DNA of 5,996 nucleotides from an uncultured Gammaproteobacteria bacterium (GTDB lineage Bacteria; Pseudomonadota; Gammaproteobacteria; GCA-2729495): positions 1-5,996 of the forward strand of contig CAMYJV010000151.1 of the NCBI GenBank assembly GCA_947258805.1, in the 5' to 3' direction. The position numbers and the translations under genes were made by a program. This document shows positions 1 through 5,382 of the stretch, piece after piece; positions within the stretch are counted from its first letter, which is position 1; every line of letters begins with the position of its first letter. Below the pieces are notes generated by a model. That model made no database searches, was not told where the DNA came from, and saw only the letters and a program-made list of their open reading frames with translations.

Positions 1-98
1 TCAGTCAGGGTCATCAGATCGAGCAGGTCGGCGAGCGGCTGCGTGCTAGGATGGCCTGGATTCAGGAAAACAGGCTGGTCGACCGCGACAAGAACTGA
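1..98 (+). CDS. ilvC: Ketol-acid reductoisomerase, C-terminal end (partial)
   Basis: This is the 3' end of a gene entering from the left edge; its last 31 codons are readable up to TGA at 96–98. The residues read SQGHQIEQVGERLR, then ARMAWIQENRLVDRDKN. From memory of the family this is the C-terminal helix and tail of class I ketol-acid reductoisomerases (typical form HQIE-VGE-LR-MM-WI--NKLVDK-KN). The enzyme uses NADPH and Mg2+ to rearrange and reduce acetolactate or acetohydroxybutyrate in valine, leucine and isoleucine synthesis in the cytoplasm. The next gene is pssA, the order I know from Pseudomonas, which supports the call. No terminator-like hairpin with a T run follows the stop, so read-through into pssA is plausible. 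Only about a tenth of the protein is visible. Confidence 0.85.
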   Translation, partial: SQGHQIEQVGERLRARMAWIQENRLVDRDKN

Positions 99-103
99 CG
101 TTT

Positions 104-147
104 GCCAAGCTGGAGCCAAGCTGGCCACAAGCTCGAGCGAAGCTCAG
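104..147 (+). repeat. Four 11-bp tandem units carrying AAGCT
   Basis: Four consecutive 11-bp units lie between the ilvC stop and the pssA start: GCCAAGCTGGA (104), GCCAAGCTGGC (115), CACAAGCTCGA (126) and GCGAAGCTCAG (137). The first two differ at one base; the last two are degenerate, but AAGCT recurs at 107, 118, 129 and 140, exactly 11 bases apart. Eleven is not a multiple of three, so this is not a coding repeat. The spacing is close to one DNA helical turn, so a protein could read it from one face; simple slippage duplication is the alternative. Units 1 and 2 could also fold into a short bulged hairpin (GCC-AGCT with AGCT-GGC). Confidence 0.7.
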
Positions 148-171
148 GGGAAGCGGGACCCAGGGGAGAAC

Positions 172-1005
172 ATGTCGGACACGAATCCTGACCCGCACGC
201 GGATAACGACCCTGACGAGCTGCACGAAGGCTCGTCCACGGGCTGGCGTGCCCGCCTGCGCAGCCACGATGACGCCGCTGATTCGGACAGTCGATTCCCT
301 CGCGGCATCTACCTTCTGCCCAATCTGATCACTACCGGCGCGTTGTTCGCCGGGTTCTACGCCATCGTGGCAGGCATGAATGGCCACTTCATCGCTGCGG
401 CCCTGGCCATTTTTGTCGCCATGGCGCTGGATACGGCAGACGGTCGAGTGGCCAGATGGACGCGCACGGAAAGCCTGTTCGGTGCTGAATACGACAGTCT
501 TTCCGACATGGTGGCTTTCGGCGTTGCGCCCGCGCTGGTGGCCTTTTCCTGGGGGTTGAACACGCTGGGCAAGGTGGGCTGGGTGGTCACCTTCGTGTAC
601 ATGGCCTGCGCGGCCCTGCGACTTGCCCGCTTCAACATCAAGAGCGATATCGAGTCCTTCACCGGCCTGGCGAGCCCTTCGGCAGCGGCCGTTATCGCCT
701 GCTCGGTATGGATCTGGAACGATGGTGTGCCGCCTACCCTCGCCGGCGCGGCGATCATGGGGGTGGTGATCGCCGCGGTTGGCCTGCTCATGGTTTCCAA
801 TTTTCCCTATTACTCGCCCAAGGTGCTGAACTTCAAAGGCCGTGTGCCGTTCATCACCCTCGTGCTCGTGGTGCTGGTGTTCGCGGTGCTGCTGGCCGAT
901 CCGCCGCGCGTACTTCTGGTTCTGTTTTCTGCCTACGCGTTGTCAGGCCCGGTGCAGTTCGTTTGGCGGTGGTGGCGTTCGAGCCCTGCGGAAGGAAATT
1001 CCTGA
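172..1005 (+). CDS. pssA: CDP-diacylglycerol–serine O-phosphatidyltransferase (phosphatidylserine synthase, membrane type)
   Basis: Transfers phosphatidate from CDP-diacylglycerol to L-serine, giving phosphatidylserine and CMP, the committed step to phosphatidylethanolamine, at the inner membrane. The 277-residue protein has the full CDP-alcohol phosphotransferase signature: D87, D90, G91, A94, R95, G104, D108 and D112 at the family spacing (the four Asp bind metal and the CDP moiety). About 40 hydrophilic, acidic residues come first, then RGIYLLPNLIT (44–54) and a series of hydrophobic segments to the C-terminus, ending WRWWRSSPAEGNS. It belongs to the integral-membrane type, not the soluble E. 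coli PssA type. The reading frame is open upstream to base 43, but ATG 172 is chosen because GGGGAG lies just before it and the upstream part overlaps the end of ilvC. Position after ilvC and before msrP matches Pseudomonas. Confidence 0.93.
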   Translation: MSDTNPDPHADNDPDELHEGSSTGWRARLRSHDDAADSDSRFPRGIYLLPNLITTGALFAGFYAIVAGMNGHFIAAALAIFVAMALDTADGRVARWTRTESLFGAEYDSLSDMVAFGVAPALVAFSWGLNTLGKVGWVVTFVYMACAALRLARFNIKSDIESFTGLASPSAAAVIACSVWIWNDGVPPTLAGAAIMGVVIAAVGLLMVSNFPYYSPKVLNFKGRVPFITLVLVVLVFAVLLADPPRVLLVLFSAYALSGPVQFVWRWWRSSPAEGNS

Positions 1006-1059
1006 GACCTGGCGTTTTAACTGGCGGGCCCGTCGCTCGCCTGTCATTTGAGGCGATCC

Positions 1060-1087
1060 TGGAACCCGGGCGCTCGGCCCGGGTCCA
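1060..1087 (+). other. GC-rich hairpin between pssA and msrP
   Basis: A perfect 8-bp inverted repeat, ACCCGGGC (1064–1071) and GCCCGGGT (1077–1084), encloses the 5-base loop GCTCG. The stem extends by TGG/CCA (1060–1062 and 1085–1087) past one bulged A at 1063. No T run follows (next bases AACCTGAAGC), so it is not a standard intrinsic terminator. It sits 13 bases before the msrP start, where it could dampen read-through, protect the pssA mRNA end, or affect msrP initiation. The rest of the 95-base gap shows no convincing promoter. Confidence 0.5.
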
Positions 1088-1100
1088 AACCTGAAGCTAT

Positions 1101-2081
1101 ATGATCAGGTTTCCAATGCGCAAAACAACAACGTCGGAACCCGGCAGCTCGGAAATCACGCCGGAATCCGTATTCCTCAATCGACGCCGCCTGCTCGCCG
1201 CCGGGTTGGGCGCCGCCGGCGCGGTTTCGGCCGCGGTTTCGGCATCGACAGCCCTTGCGGTATCCGGAGCCAACCCGACCGTGATCCCCGGCGGCGGTTT
1301 TTCCACTGACGAAGCGTTAACCCCTGAAGACATCGTCACCAGCTACAACAACTTCTACGAGTTCGGTATGGACAAGGACGATCCGGCTCGCTACGCCGAC
1401 GAGCTGACCACGGATCCCTGGTCCGTGGAAGTCTCCGGAGAGTGTGCAAAGCCGGGAGAATATGCGCTGGAGGACGTCCTGTCGGGCTTTGCTCCGGAAG
1501 AGCGGATTTATCGCTTCAGATGCGTGGAAGCGTGGTCCATGGTGGTGCCCTGGCAGGGCATACCACTGCGGCGCATTCTGGAACGCTTTGAACCTTCCGG
1601 CAGCGCCAGGTTCGTGGAATTCAAGACCCTGTACCGACCGTCGGAAATGCGCGGTCAGCGGTCGCTGTTCAGCAGCATCGACTGGCCTTACGTAGAGGCT
1701 CTGCGAATGGATGAGGCTTACCATCCTCTCAGCCTCATGGCGGTAGGCGTGTACGGCAAACCGCTGCCGAATCAGAACGGCGCGCCCTGGCGCCTGGTGG
1801 TGCCCTGGAAATATGGCTTCAAGAGCATCAAGTCTATCGTGAAGATTCGCTTCACCGGGCGGCAGCCAAAAACGACCTGGCAGCTGCAGGCGCCCCAGGA
1901 GTACGGCTTCTACGCCAACGTGAACCCCGATGTCAGTCATCCCCGCTGGAGCCAGGCGTCGGAGCGGCGTTTGCCGAGCAGTCTGTTCGAACCGAATCGG
2001 ATCCCGACGCTGCCCTTCAACGGCTATGGCGCCCAGGTTGCGCAGCTATACGAAGGAATGGATCTCCGGCGCGACTTCTAG
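1101..2081 (+). CDS. msrP: Periplasmic protein-methionine-sulfoxide reductase, molybdopterin catalytic subunit MsrP (YedY)
   Basis: Reduces methionine sulfoxide in oxidised periplasmic proteins, using a molybdopterin cofactor and electrons delivered through MsrQ. The 326-residue protein (E. coli MsrP 334) starts with a Tat signal: NRRRLLAAG (27–35) followed by an Ala-rich hydrophobic stretch to about residue 55. The catalytic-domain segment [16 protein letters not shown] (138–153) contains C141, the Cys ligand of molybdenum in this family. Other strongly conserved stretches are [47 protein letters not shown] and the end [14 protein letters not shown] 1101 is used, with weak GAAG four bases upstream; ATG 1116, with AGG six bases upstream, is a possible shorter start, and both keep the Tat motif. 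The TAG stop touches the msrQ ATG, so the two are surely co-translated. Confidence 0.95.
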   Translation: MIRFPMRKTTTSEPGSSEITPESVFLNRRRLLAAGLGAAGAVSAAVSASTALAVSGANPTVIPGGGFSTDEALTPEDIVTSYNNFYEFGMDKDDPARYADELTTDPWSVEVSGECAKPGEYALEDVLSGFAPEERIYRFRCVEAWSMVVPWQGIPLRRILERFEPSGSARFVEFKTLYRPSEMRGQRSLFSSIDWPYVEALRMDEAYHPLSLMAVGVYGKPLPNQNGAPWRLVVPWKYGFKSIKSIVKIRFTGRQPKTTWQLQAPQEYGFYANVNPDVSHPRWSQASERRLPSSLFEPNRIPTLPFNGYGAQVAQLYEGMDLRRDF

Positions 2082-2786
2082 ATGCGGGCCGCAGCCGACG
2101 TCCGGCGCCGACCCCTCGGGCCTATCCTCTTTAAGGCAGGGCTGGCGCTGCTGCTGAGCCTGCCCATGCTGTGGCTTGCGAACGCTATCCGCATGGAGAT
2201 CACCAACCCCGGCGTGGCGCTGGGAGCCGACCCCGCGGAAGCCGTCGTGCTGTTCCTGGGTGGATGGGGTCTGCGTTTTCTTTTGCTGGGTCTCTTCATC
2301 AGCCCATTGCGCCGACGCGCAGGCTGGTACGCCCTTGGCCGGTCCCGTCGCATGGTGGGTCTGTTCGCCTTTACCTATCTGGCGCTTCATTTCCTTGCGT
2401 ATCTGGGATTTCTTGCCGAGTTCGATTGGTCGCTGATCGTGGGTGACCTCACGGAACGACCCTATATCATCGTTGGCACGCTGGCCCTGCTGCTCCTGGT
2501 TCCACTGGCTGCGACTTCCACTTCCGGCTGGCGGCGACGGCTGCGGCGAAACTGGCAGCGCCTGCATCGCCTGGTGTACGTCAGCGTCTTTCTGGGTTTG
2601 CTGCACCTGCTGTGGCTCACCAAAGATGGTTTCGCAGAGTTTGCGATCTATCTGCTGATTTTCCTGGCGCTCATGGTTGAGCGTCTTCTGGCCAGAAGCG
2701 CGCCGGGACGCCGGACCGCGGGACGCCGGACCGCGGATCGCCGACCCACGAGCGGCCAGACCGGGGCCGGCCAGGCCGGGGCCTGA
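2082..2786 (+). CDS. msrQ: MsrQ, haem-binding membrane subunit of the MsrPQ system (YedZ)
   Basis: Inner-membrane b-type cytochrome that passes electrons to MsrP for repair of oxidised periplasmic methionines. The 234-residue protein has about six hydrophobic segments in the ferric-reductase-like fold. Family landmarks are SRRMVGLFAFTYLALHFLAY (88–107), FDW (114–116), RPYIIVGTLALLLL (126–139), TSTSGWRRRLRRNWQRLHRL (145–164) and LGLLHLLWL (171–179). H103, H162 and H175 align by spacing with E. coli H91, H151 and H164, the haem-related histidines. ATG follows the msrP stop with no gap (TAGATG), indicating translational coupling; no clear ribosome site is seen. The fold ends near residue 205; the last 27 or so residues are a hydrophilic Arg/Gly tail made of pentapeptide repeats. 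The stop codon is one base from the stop of the convergent DAHP synthase gene. Confidence 0.94.
   Translation: MRAAADVRRRPLGPILFKAGLALLLSLPMLWLANAIRMEITNPGVALGADPAEAVVLFLGGWGLRFLLLGLFISPLRRRAGWYALGRSRRMVGLFAFTYLALHFLAYLGFLAEFDWSLIVGDLTERPYIIVGTLALLLLVPLAATSTSGWRRRLRRNWQRLHRLVYVSVFLGLLHLLWLTKDGFAEFAIYLLIFLALMVERLLARSAPGRRTAGRRTADRRPTSGQTGAGQAGA
2706..2783 (+). repeat. 15-bp tandem repeats encoding the MsrQ C-terminal tail
   Basis: In-frame 15-bp units encode GRRTA (2706–2720), GRRTA (2721–2735) and a degenerate DRRPT (2736–2750). After one Ser codon a second family follows: GQTGA (2754–2768) and GQAGA (2769–2783), running to the stop codon. The first two units are identical DNA; the last two differ at one base (ACC versus GCC). 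All units are very rich in G and C and can form strong local RNA structure. The pattern looks like slippage duplication at the 3' end of msrQ, tolerated because it lies outside the membrane core. Confidence 0.85.
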
Positions 2787-2787
2787 A

Positions 2788-3846
2788 TCAGCGAGCCGAC
2801 CGGCTCGCGCTGGCGTTTGCCAGGTCTTCCAGACAGCGTTCGCTGTCTTCCCACCCCAGGCAGGCATCGGTGATGCTCTGACCGTAGGTCATGGACTTCA
2901 TGTCGCCGATCTTCTGGTTGCCTTCCTCGAGGTTGCTTTCGATCATCACGCCGAAAATGCGTTGCTCCCCATCCATGAGCTGGTCGCAGATGTTTTTGCA
3001 GACCTGAAGCTGCTTGCGATGATCCTTGTCGCTGTTGGCATGGCTCATATCGATCATCACCCGGTTGACGAGCCTGACCTGTTCGAGCAGTCGGCTGGCG
3101 TAGTGGACCGAAGGGTTGTCGTAGTTGGTTTTGCCGCCGCCGCCGCGAAGAATCAGGTGGCAGTCTTCGTTGCCGGAGGTCGAAAAGATGGCAGAGTGTC
3201 CACGCTTGGTAACCGACAGAAAGATGTGTGAATTTGCCGCGGATTTGATGGCATCTACGGCGACCTGCACGGATCCGTCGGTGCTGTTCTTGAAACCCAC
3301 CGGGCACGACAGGCCCGAAGCCAGCTGTCTGTGCACCTGGCTCTCCGTCGTCCGCGCGCCGATAGCGCCCCAACTCACGATGTCCGCCACGTACTGAGGC
3401 GTAATCGGGTCCAGGTATTCGGTTCCGGTGCCCAGGCCCTTTCCGGCGATGTCCATCAGCAGGCCGCGCGCGACGCGCAGCCCGTGATTGATGTCGAAGG
3501 AGTTGTCCAGATGGGGATCATTGATCAGACCTTTCCAGCCGACGGTCGTCCTGGGTTTTTCGAAATAGACGCGCATGATCACAAGCAGGTGATCCTGGTA
3601 TTTCCGGGCCTGCTCAGCGAGGCGGTCGGCATATTCCTTGGCAGCGTTCGGATCGTGGATGGAGCAGGGCCCGATCACGACCAGCAACCGGTCATCCCCA
3701 CCGTGCAGGATCTTGCTTATGGCTTTGCGGGTGGAAAAAATCGTCTGTGAAGGTGCCTCGCTCATGGGCAGCTCTGAAATCAGCGTTTCCGGCGCGATGA
3801 CTTCCTCCATGCCCGTGATGCGGATGTCGTCTGTGAGGTACTTCAT
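2788..3846 (-). CDS. aroG: 3-deoxy-7-phosphoheptulonate (DAHP) synthase, class I AroF/G/H type
   Basis: Condenses phosphoenolpyruvate with erythrose 4-phosphate, the first step of the shikimate pathway to aromatic amino acids, in the cytoplasm. The 352-residue protein is almost collinear with E. coli AroG (350). The metal ligands are present: C61 (VVIGPCSIHD), H269 (MSHANSDKDH), E303 (MIESN) and D327 (TDACLGWED). Substrate residues R92, K97, K105, R165, K186 and R234 are kept. Positions known to affect feedback inhibition in AroG are also kept (D6, D7, P150, S180), so it is probably allosterically regulated, but which amino acid inhibits it cannot be read here; aroF or aroH would be equally fair names. 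The frame is open upstream to 3903, but ATG 3846 (MKYLTDDIRI) matches the family start and lies just downstream of a promoter that would fall inside the longer version. Confidence 0.93.
   Translation of the reverse strand: MKYLTDDIRITGMEEVIAPETLISELPMSEAPSQTIFSTRKAISKILHGGDDRLLVVIGPCSIHDPNAAKEYADRLAEQARKYQDHLLVIMRVYFEKPRTTVGWKGLINDPHLDNSFDINHGLRVARGLLMDIAGKGLGTGTEYLDPITPQYVADIVSWGAIGARTTESQVHRQLASGLSCPVGFKNSTDGSVQVAVDAIKSAANSHIFLSVTKRGHSAIFSTSGNEDCHLILRGGGGKTNYDNPSVHYASRLLEQVRLVNRVMIDMSHANSDKDHRKQLQVCKNICDQLMDGEQRIFGVMIESNLEEGNQKIGDMKSMTYGQSITDACLGWEDSERCLEDLANASASRSAR
2791..2808. terminator. Possible bidirectional hairpin at the msrQ/DAHP synthase convergence
   Basis: A perfect 7-bp inverted repeat, GCGAGCC (2791–2797) and GGCTCGC (2802–2808), has a 4-base loop, GACC. 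It lies immediately after the msrQ stop and within the final codons of the DAHP synthase gene, the only place a shared stop signal could sit since the two stop codons are one base apart. No T run is seen on either side, so classical intrinsic termination is uncertain. Confidence 0.35.
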
Positions 3847-3862
3847 GTGCGTGTCCGATGGG

Positions 3863-3890
3863 CTGGAGTCCGGGTTTATACGTGTACAAT
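3863..3890 (+). promoter_or_regulatory. Candidate promoter for the holD–rimI transcript
   Basis: TACAAT at 3885–3890 is a 5-of-6 match to a −10 box on the plus strand; the best −35 at proper spacing, CTGGAG (3863–3868), is poor. Transcription would start near 3897 and give a leader of about 65 bases before ATG 3962. It overlaps the minus-strand promoter, with the two −10 boxes four bases apart, so the two genes could compete for polymerase. Confidence 0.3.
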
Positions 3891-3903
3891 GGCCGTTTTC
3901 CAA
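3875..3903 (-). promoter_or_regulatory. Sigma-70-type promoter of the DAHP synthase gene
   Basis: Read on the minus strand, TTGGAA (3903–3898) and TATAAA (3880–3875) are separated by 17 bases, a good −35/−10 pair. Transcription would begin near 3868, giving a leader of about 20 bases before ATG 3846. This also argues against the longer open frame that begins at 3903. GGAC eight bases before the ATG is the only ribosome-site-like sequence. Confidence 0.55.
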
Positions 3904-3945
3904 GCTCTGGGGTCGATTTAGCGCCTTTGGGCCTCAGGGCCGGGC

Positions 3946-3955
3946 GTTCCGGAAC
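3946..3955. repeat. 10-bp perfect palindrome before the holD start
   Basis: GTTCCGGAAC is fully self-complementary and ends six bases before ATG 3962, overlapping the region where a ribosome would bind. It could be a dimeric-regulator half-site pair or a chance palindrome; nothing else supports a function. Confidence 0.3.
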
Positions 3956-3961
3956 AGGCAG

Positions 3962-4693
3962 ATGCTGAGCAGCGCGCGAAAGAAAATCCTCAAGGACATA
4001 GGCATCGACGTCTGGCTCCAGCGTGCCGATCCTGTAGCGCCTGCGGCTGTTCAAGAGCCTGCGGCTGTTCAAGAGCCTGCGGCTGTTCAAGAGCCTGCGG
4101 CTGTTCAAGAGCCCGCGGCTCAAAAAGCGCCCGCGGCTTTTAAAGAGACCGCGGCTGATCCCATTGCGGCAACCCGGGAGGTTCTGGACGGGGTCACCGA
4201 TCAGGCGCTCCAGCAGCCCAGGCCTGTTTCCCCCGGCCGCCGCGCAGACGCGTCACCCGCGACGCGAAGCACCGAACCAACGGGTCCAGCGGTCCCGGCC
4301 ATCGTGTCTGTGGCGCTGCCGGGCGTGGTGGTGCTGCTGGAAGCCGTGAGCTCTCGACGCGACGCCCGGCTTGTCCGGGACATCGTTACCGCCGCGGCGG
4401 GAAGCTGGTCGCAGCCGCCTGTGGAGCGGCGCTTCTCTTTGTCGTTGGATGCTGGCAATGCGGCGGATTCGAACCAGGCCTCTGCCGTCGGTCGTGCGCT
4501 GCGGGCGTTCGTCGACAAGGACCTGCAGGATCATCGGGCCCGGGTGGTGCTCTATGTGGGTCCGGTAGCGAAGCGACTGCCGGATTCCTGGCCGGACGTG
4601 CGGGTGATACGGGTCCCGGATCTCGCCGGGCTCAGCCGTGATCCCAAGGCTAAACAGGTGCTCTGGGCCGAGCTGTGTGTGCTGAACAGGTAA
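3962..4693 (+). CDS. holD: HolD-like DNA polymerase III psi subunit with a repeat-expanded linker
   Basis: A 243-residue protein whose two ends resemble E. coli psi (137 residues). The N-terminus MLSSARKKILKDIGIDVWLQR (1–21) parallels the E. coli segment RRDWQLQQLGITQWSLRR, the peptide that docks on the gamma/tau clamp-loader collar. ALPGVVVLLEAVSSRRDARLV (118–138) and VPDLAGLSRDPKAKQVLWAELC (218–239) parallel E. coli AIPAHVRLVMVA and the C-terminal PALTDLRANPTARAALWQQIC; this part would be the chi-binding domain. Between them, residues about 24–112 are Pro/Ala/Gln-rich and probably disordered, including four PAAVQE repeats. Psi with chi would couple the clamp loader to single-strand-binding protein. 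ATG 3962 is chosen because upstream frame is shadow of the DAHP synthase gene and promoters lie there; AACAGGCAG before it is a weak ribosome site. Position before rimI matches E. coli holD–rimI. The match is by eye, so moderate certainty. Confidence 0.75.
   Translation: MLSSARKKILKDIGIDVWLQRADPVAPAAVQEPAAVQEPAAVQEPAAVQEPAAQKAPAAFKETAADPIAATREVLDGVTDQALQQPRPVSPGRRADASPATRSTEPTGPAVPAIVSVALPGVVVLLEAVSSRRDARLVRDIVTAAAGSWSQPPVERRFSLSLDAGNAADSNQASAVGRALRAFVDKDLQDHRARVVLYVGPVAKRLPDSWPDVRVIRVPDLAGLSRDPKAKQVLWAELCVLNR
4040..4165 (+). repeat. 18-bp tandem repeat (PAAVQE) inside holD
   Basis: The unit CCTGCGGCTGTTCAAGAG occurs four times with no mismatch at 4040–4057, 4058–4075, 4076–4093 and 4094–4111. 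Three decayed units follow in the same register: PAAQKA (4112–4129), PAAFKE (4130–4147) and TAADPI (4148–4165). Eighteen is a multiple of three, so copy-number change keeps the frame. Identical copies followed by drifted ones indicate recent expansion of an older repeat. Confidence 0.97.
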
Positions 4694-5160
4694 TCGAATT
4701 TCGCGCCATGGAGGCGGCAGATCTCGAGCAGGTGCTCGAAAACGAGCTGCGTGCCTATGCCTATCCGTGGACCAGGGGCAATTTCACCGATTGCATTAAG
4801 GCTCGCAACGAGTGCCGCACGGTCCACCATCAAGATGAGATCGTTGGCCATGGCATTCTCTCCTTCGGTGCGGGCGAGGCGCACCTCCTCAACGTCTGCA
4901 TCCGCCGGGACAGACAGGGCCATGGCTATGGCCGCATGCTGGTAGAGCACATGCTGGATCGCGCTCGGCTGCGCGACTCCGAGATCGTGTTTCTGGAAGT
5001 GCGCCCGTCGAACCTGGTGGCATGTCAGCTTTATGAATCCCTGGGCTTCAACGAGATCGGCGTCCGCAAGAACTACTACCCCGCGCACGTGGGGCATGAG
5101 GATGCTCTGGTCATGGCGCTGGATCTACGGCTCTCGCTGGACGGGTACGGAAAACTCTGA
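4675..5160 (+). CDS. rimI: Ribosomal protein S18-alanine N-acetyltransferase RimI
   Basis: A GNAT-fold enzyme that transfers acetyl from acetyl-CoA to the N-terminal Ala of ribosomal protein S18. The 161-residue protein (E. coli RimI 148) shows the acetyl-CoA loop RQGHGYG (80–86) after the strand HLLNVCIRRD, then FLEVRPSN (106–113) with E108 and LYESLGF (119–125) with Y120, matching the residues reported as catalytic in Salmonella RimI (E103, Y115). NYYP (133–136) and EDALVMAL (142–149) are further family marks. Start GTG 4675 is chosen because the only ATG (4708) would remove the first beta strand (VIEFRAME); the frame is closed by TAA at 4651. It overlaps holD by 19 bases, so translation is likely coupled. 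A short tail of about ten residues (LRLSLDGYGKL) exceeds E. coli RimI. Confidence 0.93.
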   Translation: MCAEQVIEFRAMEAADLEQVLENELRAYAYPWTRGNFTDCIKARNECRTVHHQDEIVGHGILSFGAGEAHLLNVCIRRDRQGHGYGRMLVEHMLDRARLRDSEIVFLEVRPSNLVACQLYESLGFNEIGVRKNYYPAHVGHEDALVMALDLRLSLDGYGKL

Positions 5161-5197
5161 GCGTTCGAGCATTCCCCCCGTAAATTGCGCCCTGCGG

Positions 5198-5294
5198 GAG
5201 CGTCTCGCTTTTCCCCTGTCGTTGTCGCGTGCCTTGCCAAGGTGACCTACATTGCCTGCGGCCCGCTTCTAGACAGGAAAAACGCGAGACGCTC
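5198..5294. repeat. 97-bp imperfect inverted-repeat element between rimI and prfC
   Basis: Two 23-base arms, 5198–5220 and 5272–5294, are reverse complements at 20 of 23 positions with no gaps. The outer 11 bp pair perfectly (GAGCGTCTCGC with GCGAGACGCTC); then come one mismatch, three pairs, two mismatches and six pairs (CCTGTC with GACAGG). The 51-base interior (5221–5271) contains a small CCTT-GCC-AAGG hairpin and no open frame. No T run follows either arm. It could be a long RNA hairpin that terminates or protects the rimI mRNA, a small RNA, or a palindromic repeat family member. In the rest of the 222-base gap I see only the prfC promoter. Confidence 0.65.
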
Positions 5295-5339
5295 TGAGCA
5301 TGCAAGAATTAATCAGAGGTTCCCCGGACGGCGGGCAGG

Positions 5340-5345
5340 TATAAT
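5340..5345 (+). promoter_or_regulatory. Consensus −10 box of the prfC promoter
   Basis: TATAAT is a perfect −10 hexamer, with transcription expected near 5352 and a leader of about 30 bases to ATG 5383. No good −35 is present at 16–18 bases (AGGTTC at 5317–5322), and there is no TG extension. GGCGG (5330–5334) and CCGCC (5349–5353) form an inverted repeat around the box, so an activator or repressor site is possible. Confidence 0.5.
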
Positions 5346-5382
5346 TCGCCGCCCTTGCCATGCAGATCGCAGACCAGGACCC

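Noticed and set aside
43..171. Upstream in-frame extension of pssA to base 43
   Set aside because: It runs over the ilvC 3' end and the 11-bp repeat; ATG 172 has a good ribosome site and gives a normal family N-terminus.
357..800. 147-codon minus-strand open frame inside pssA
   Set aside because: Antisense shadow of a clearly identified gene in GC-rich DNA; composition is Ala/Thr-rich with no recognisable domain.
1317..1940. 207-codon minus-strand open frame inside msrP
   Set aside because: Antisense shadow of msrP; no recognisable motif and no ribosome site noted.
2046..2867. 273-codon minus-strand open frame across msrQ
   Set aside because: Gln/Arg/Pro-rich shadow of msrQ and its repeats, spanning the DAHP synthase stop; not a plausible protein.
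2677..3231. 184-codon plus-strand open frame across msrQ end and DAHP synthase
   Set aside because: Antisense to a conserved enzyme; begins inside the MsrQ repeats and shows no family resemblance.
3847..3903. Longer DAHP synthase start at 3903
   Set aside because: The extra 19 residues have no family counterpart and would contain the gene's own −10 box.
3638..3961. Upstream in-frame extension of holD to base 3638
   Set aside because: It lies antisense inside the DAHP synthase gene and includes both promoters; the psi-like peptide begins at ATG 3962.
5155..5299. CTCTGAGC at 5155–5162 and 5292–5299 as a target-site duplication around the inverted repeat
   Set aside because: The first copy lies 35 bases outside the left arm and overlaps the rimI stop, while the second overlaps the right arm; an 8-base match in this much sequence is easily chance.
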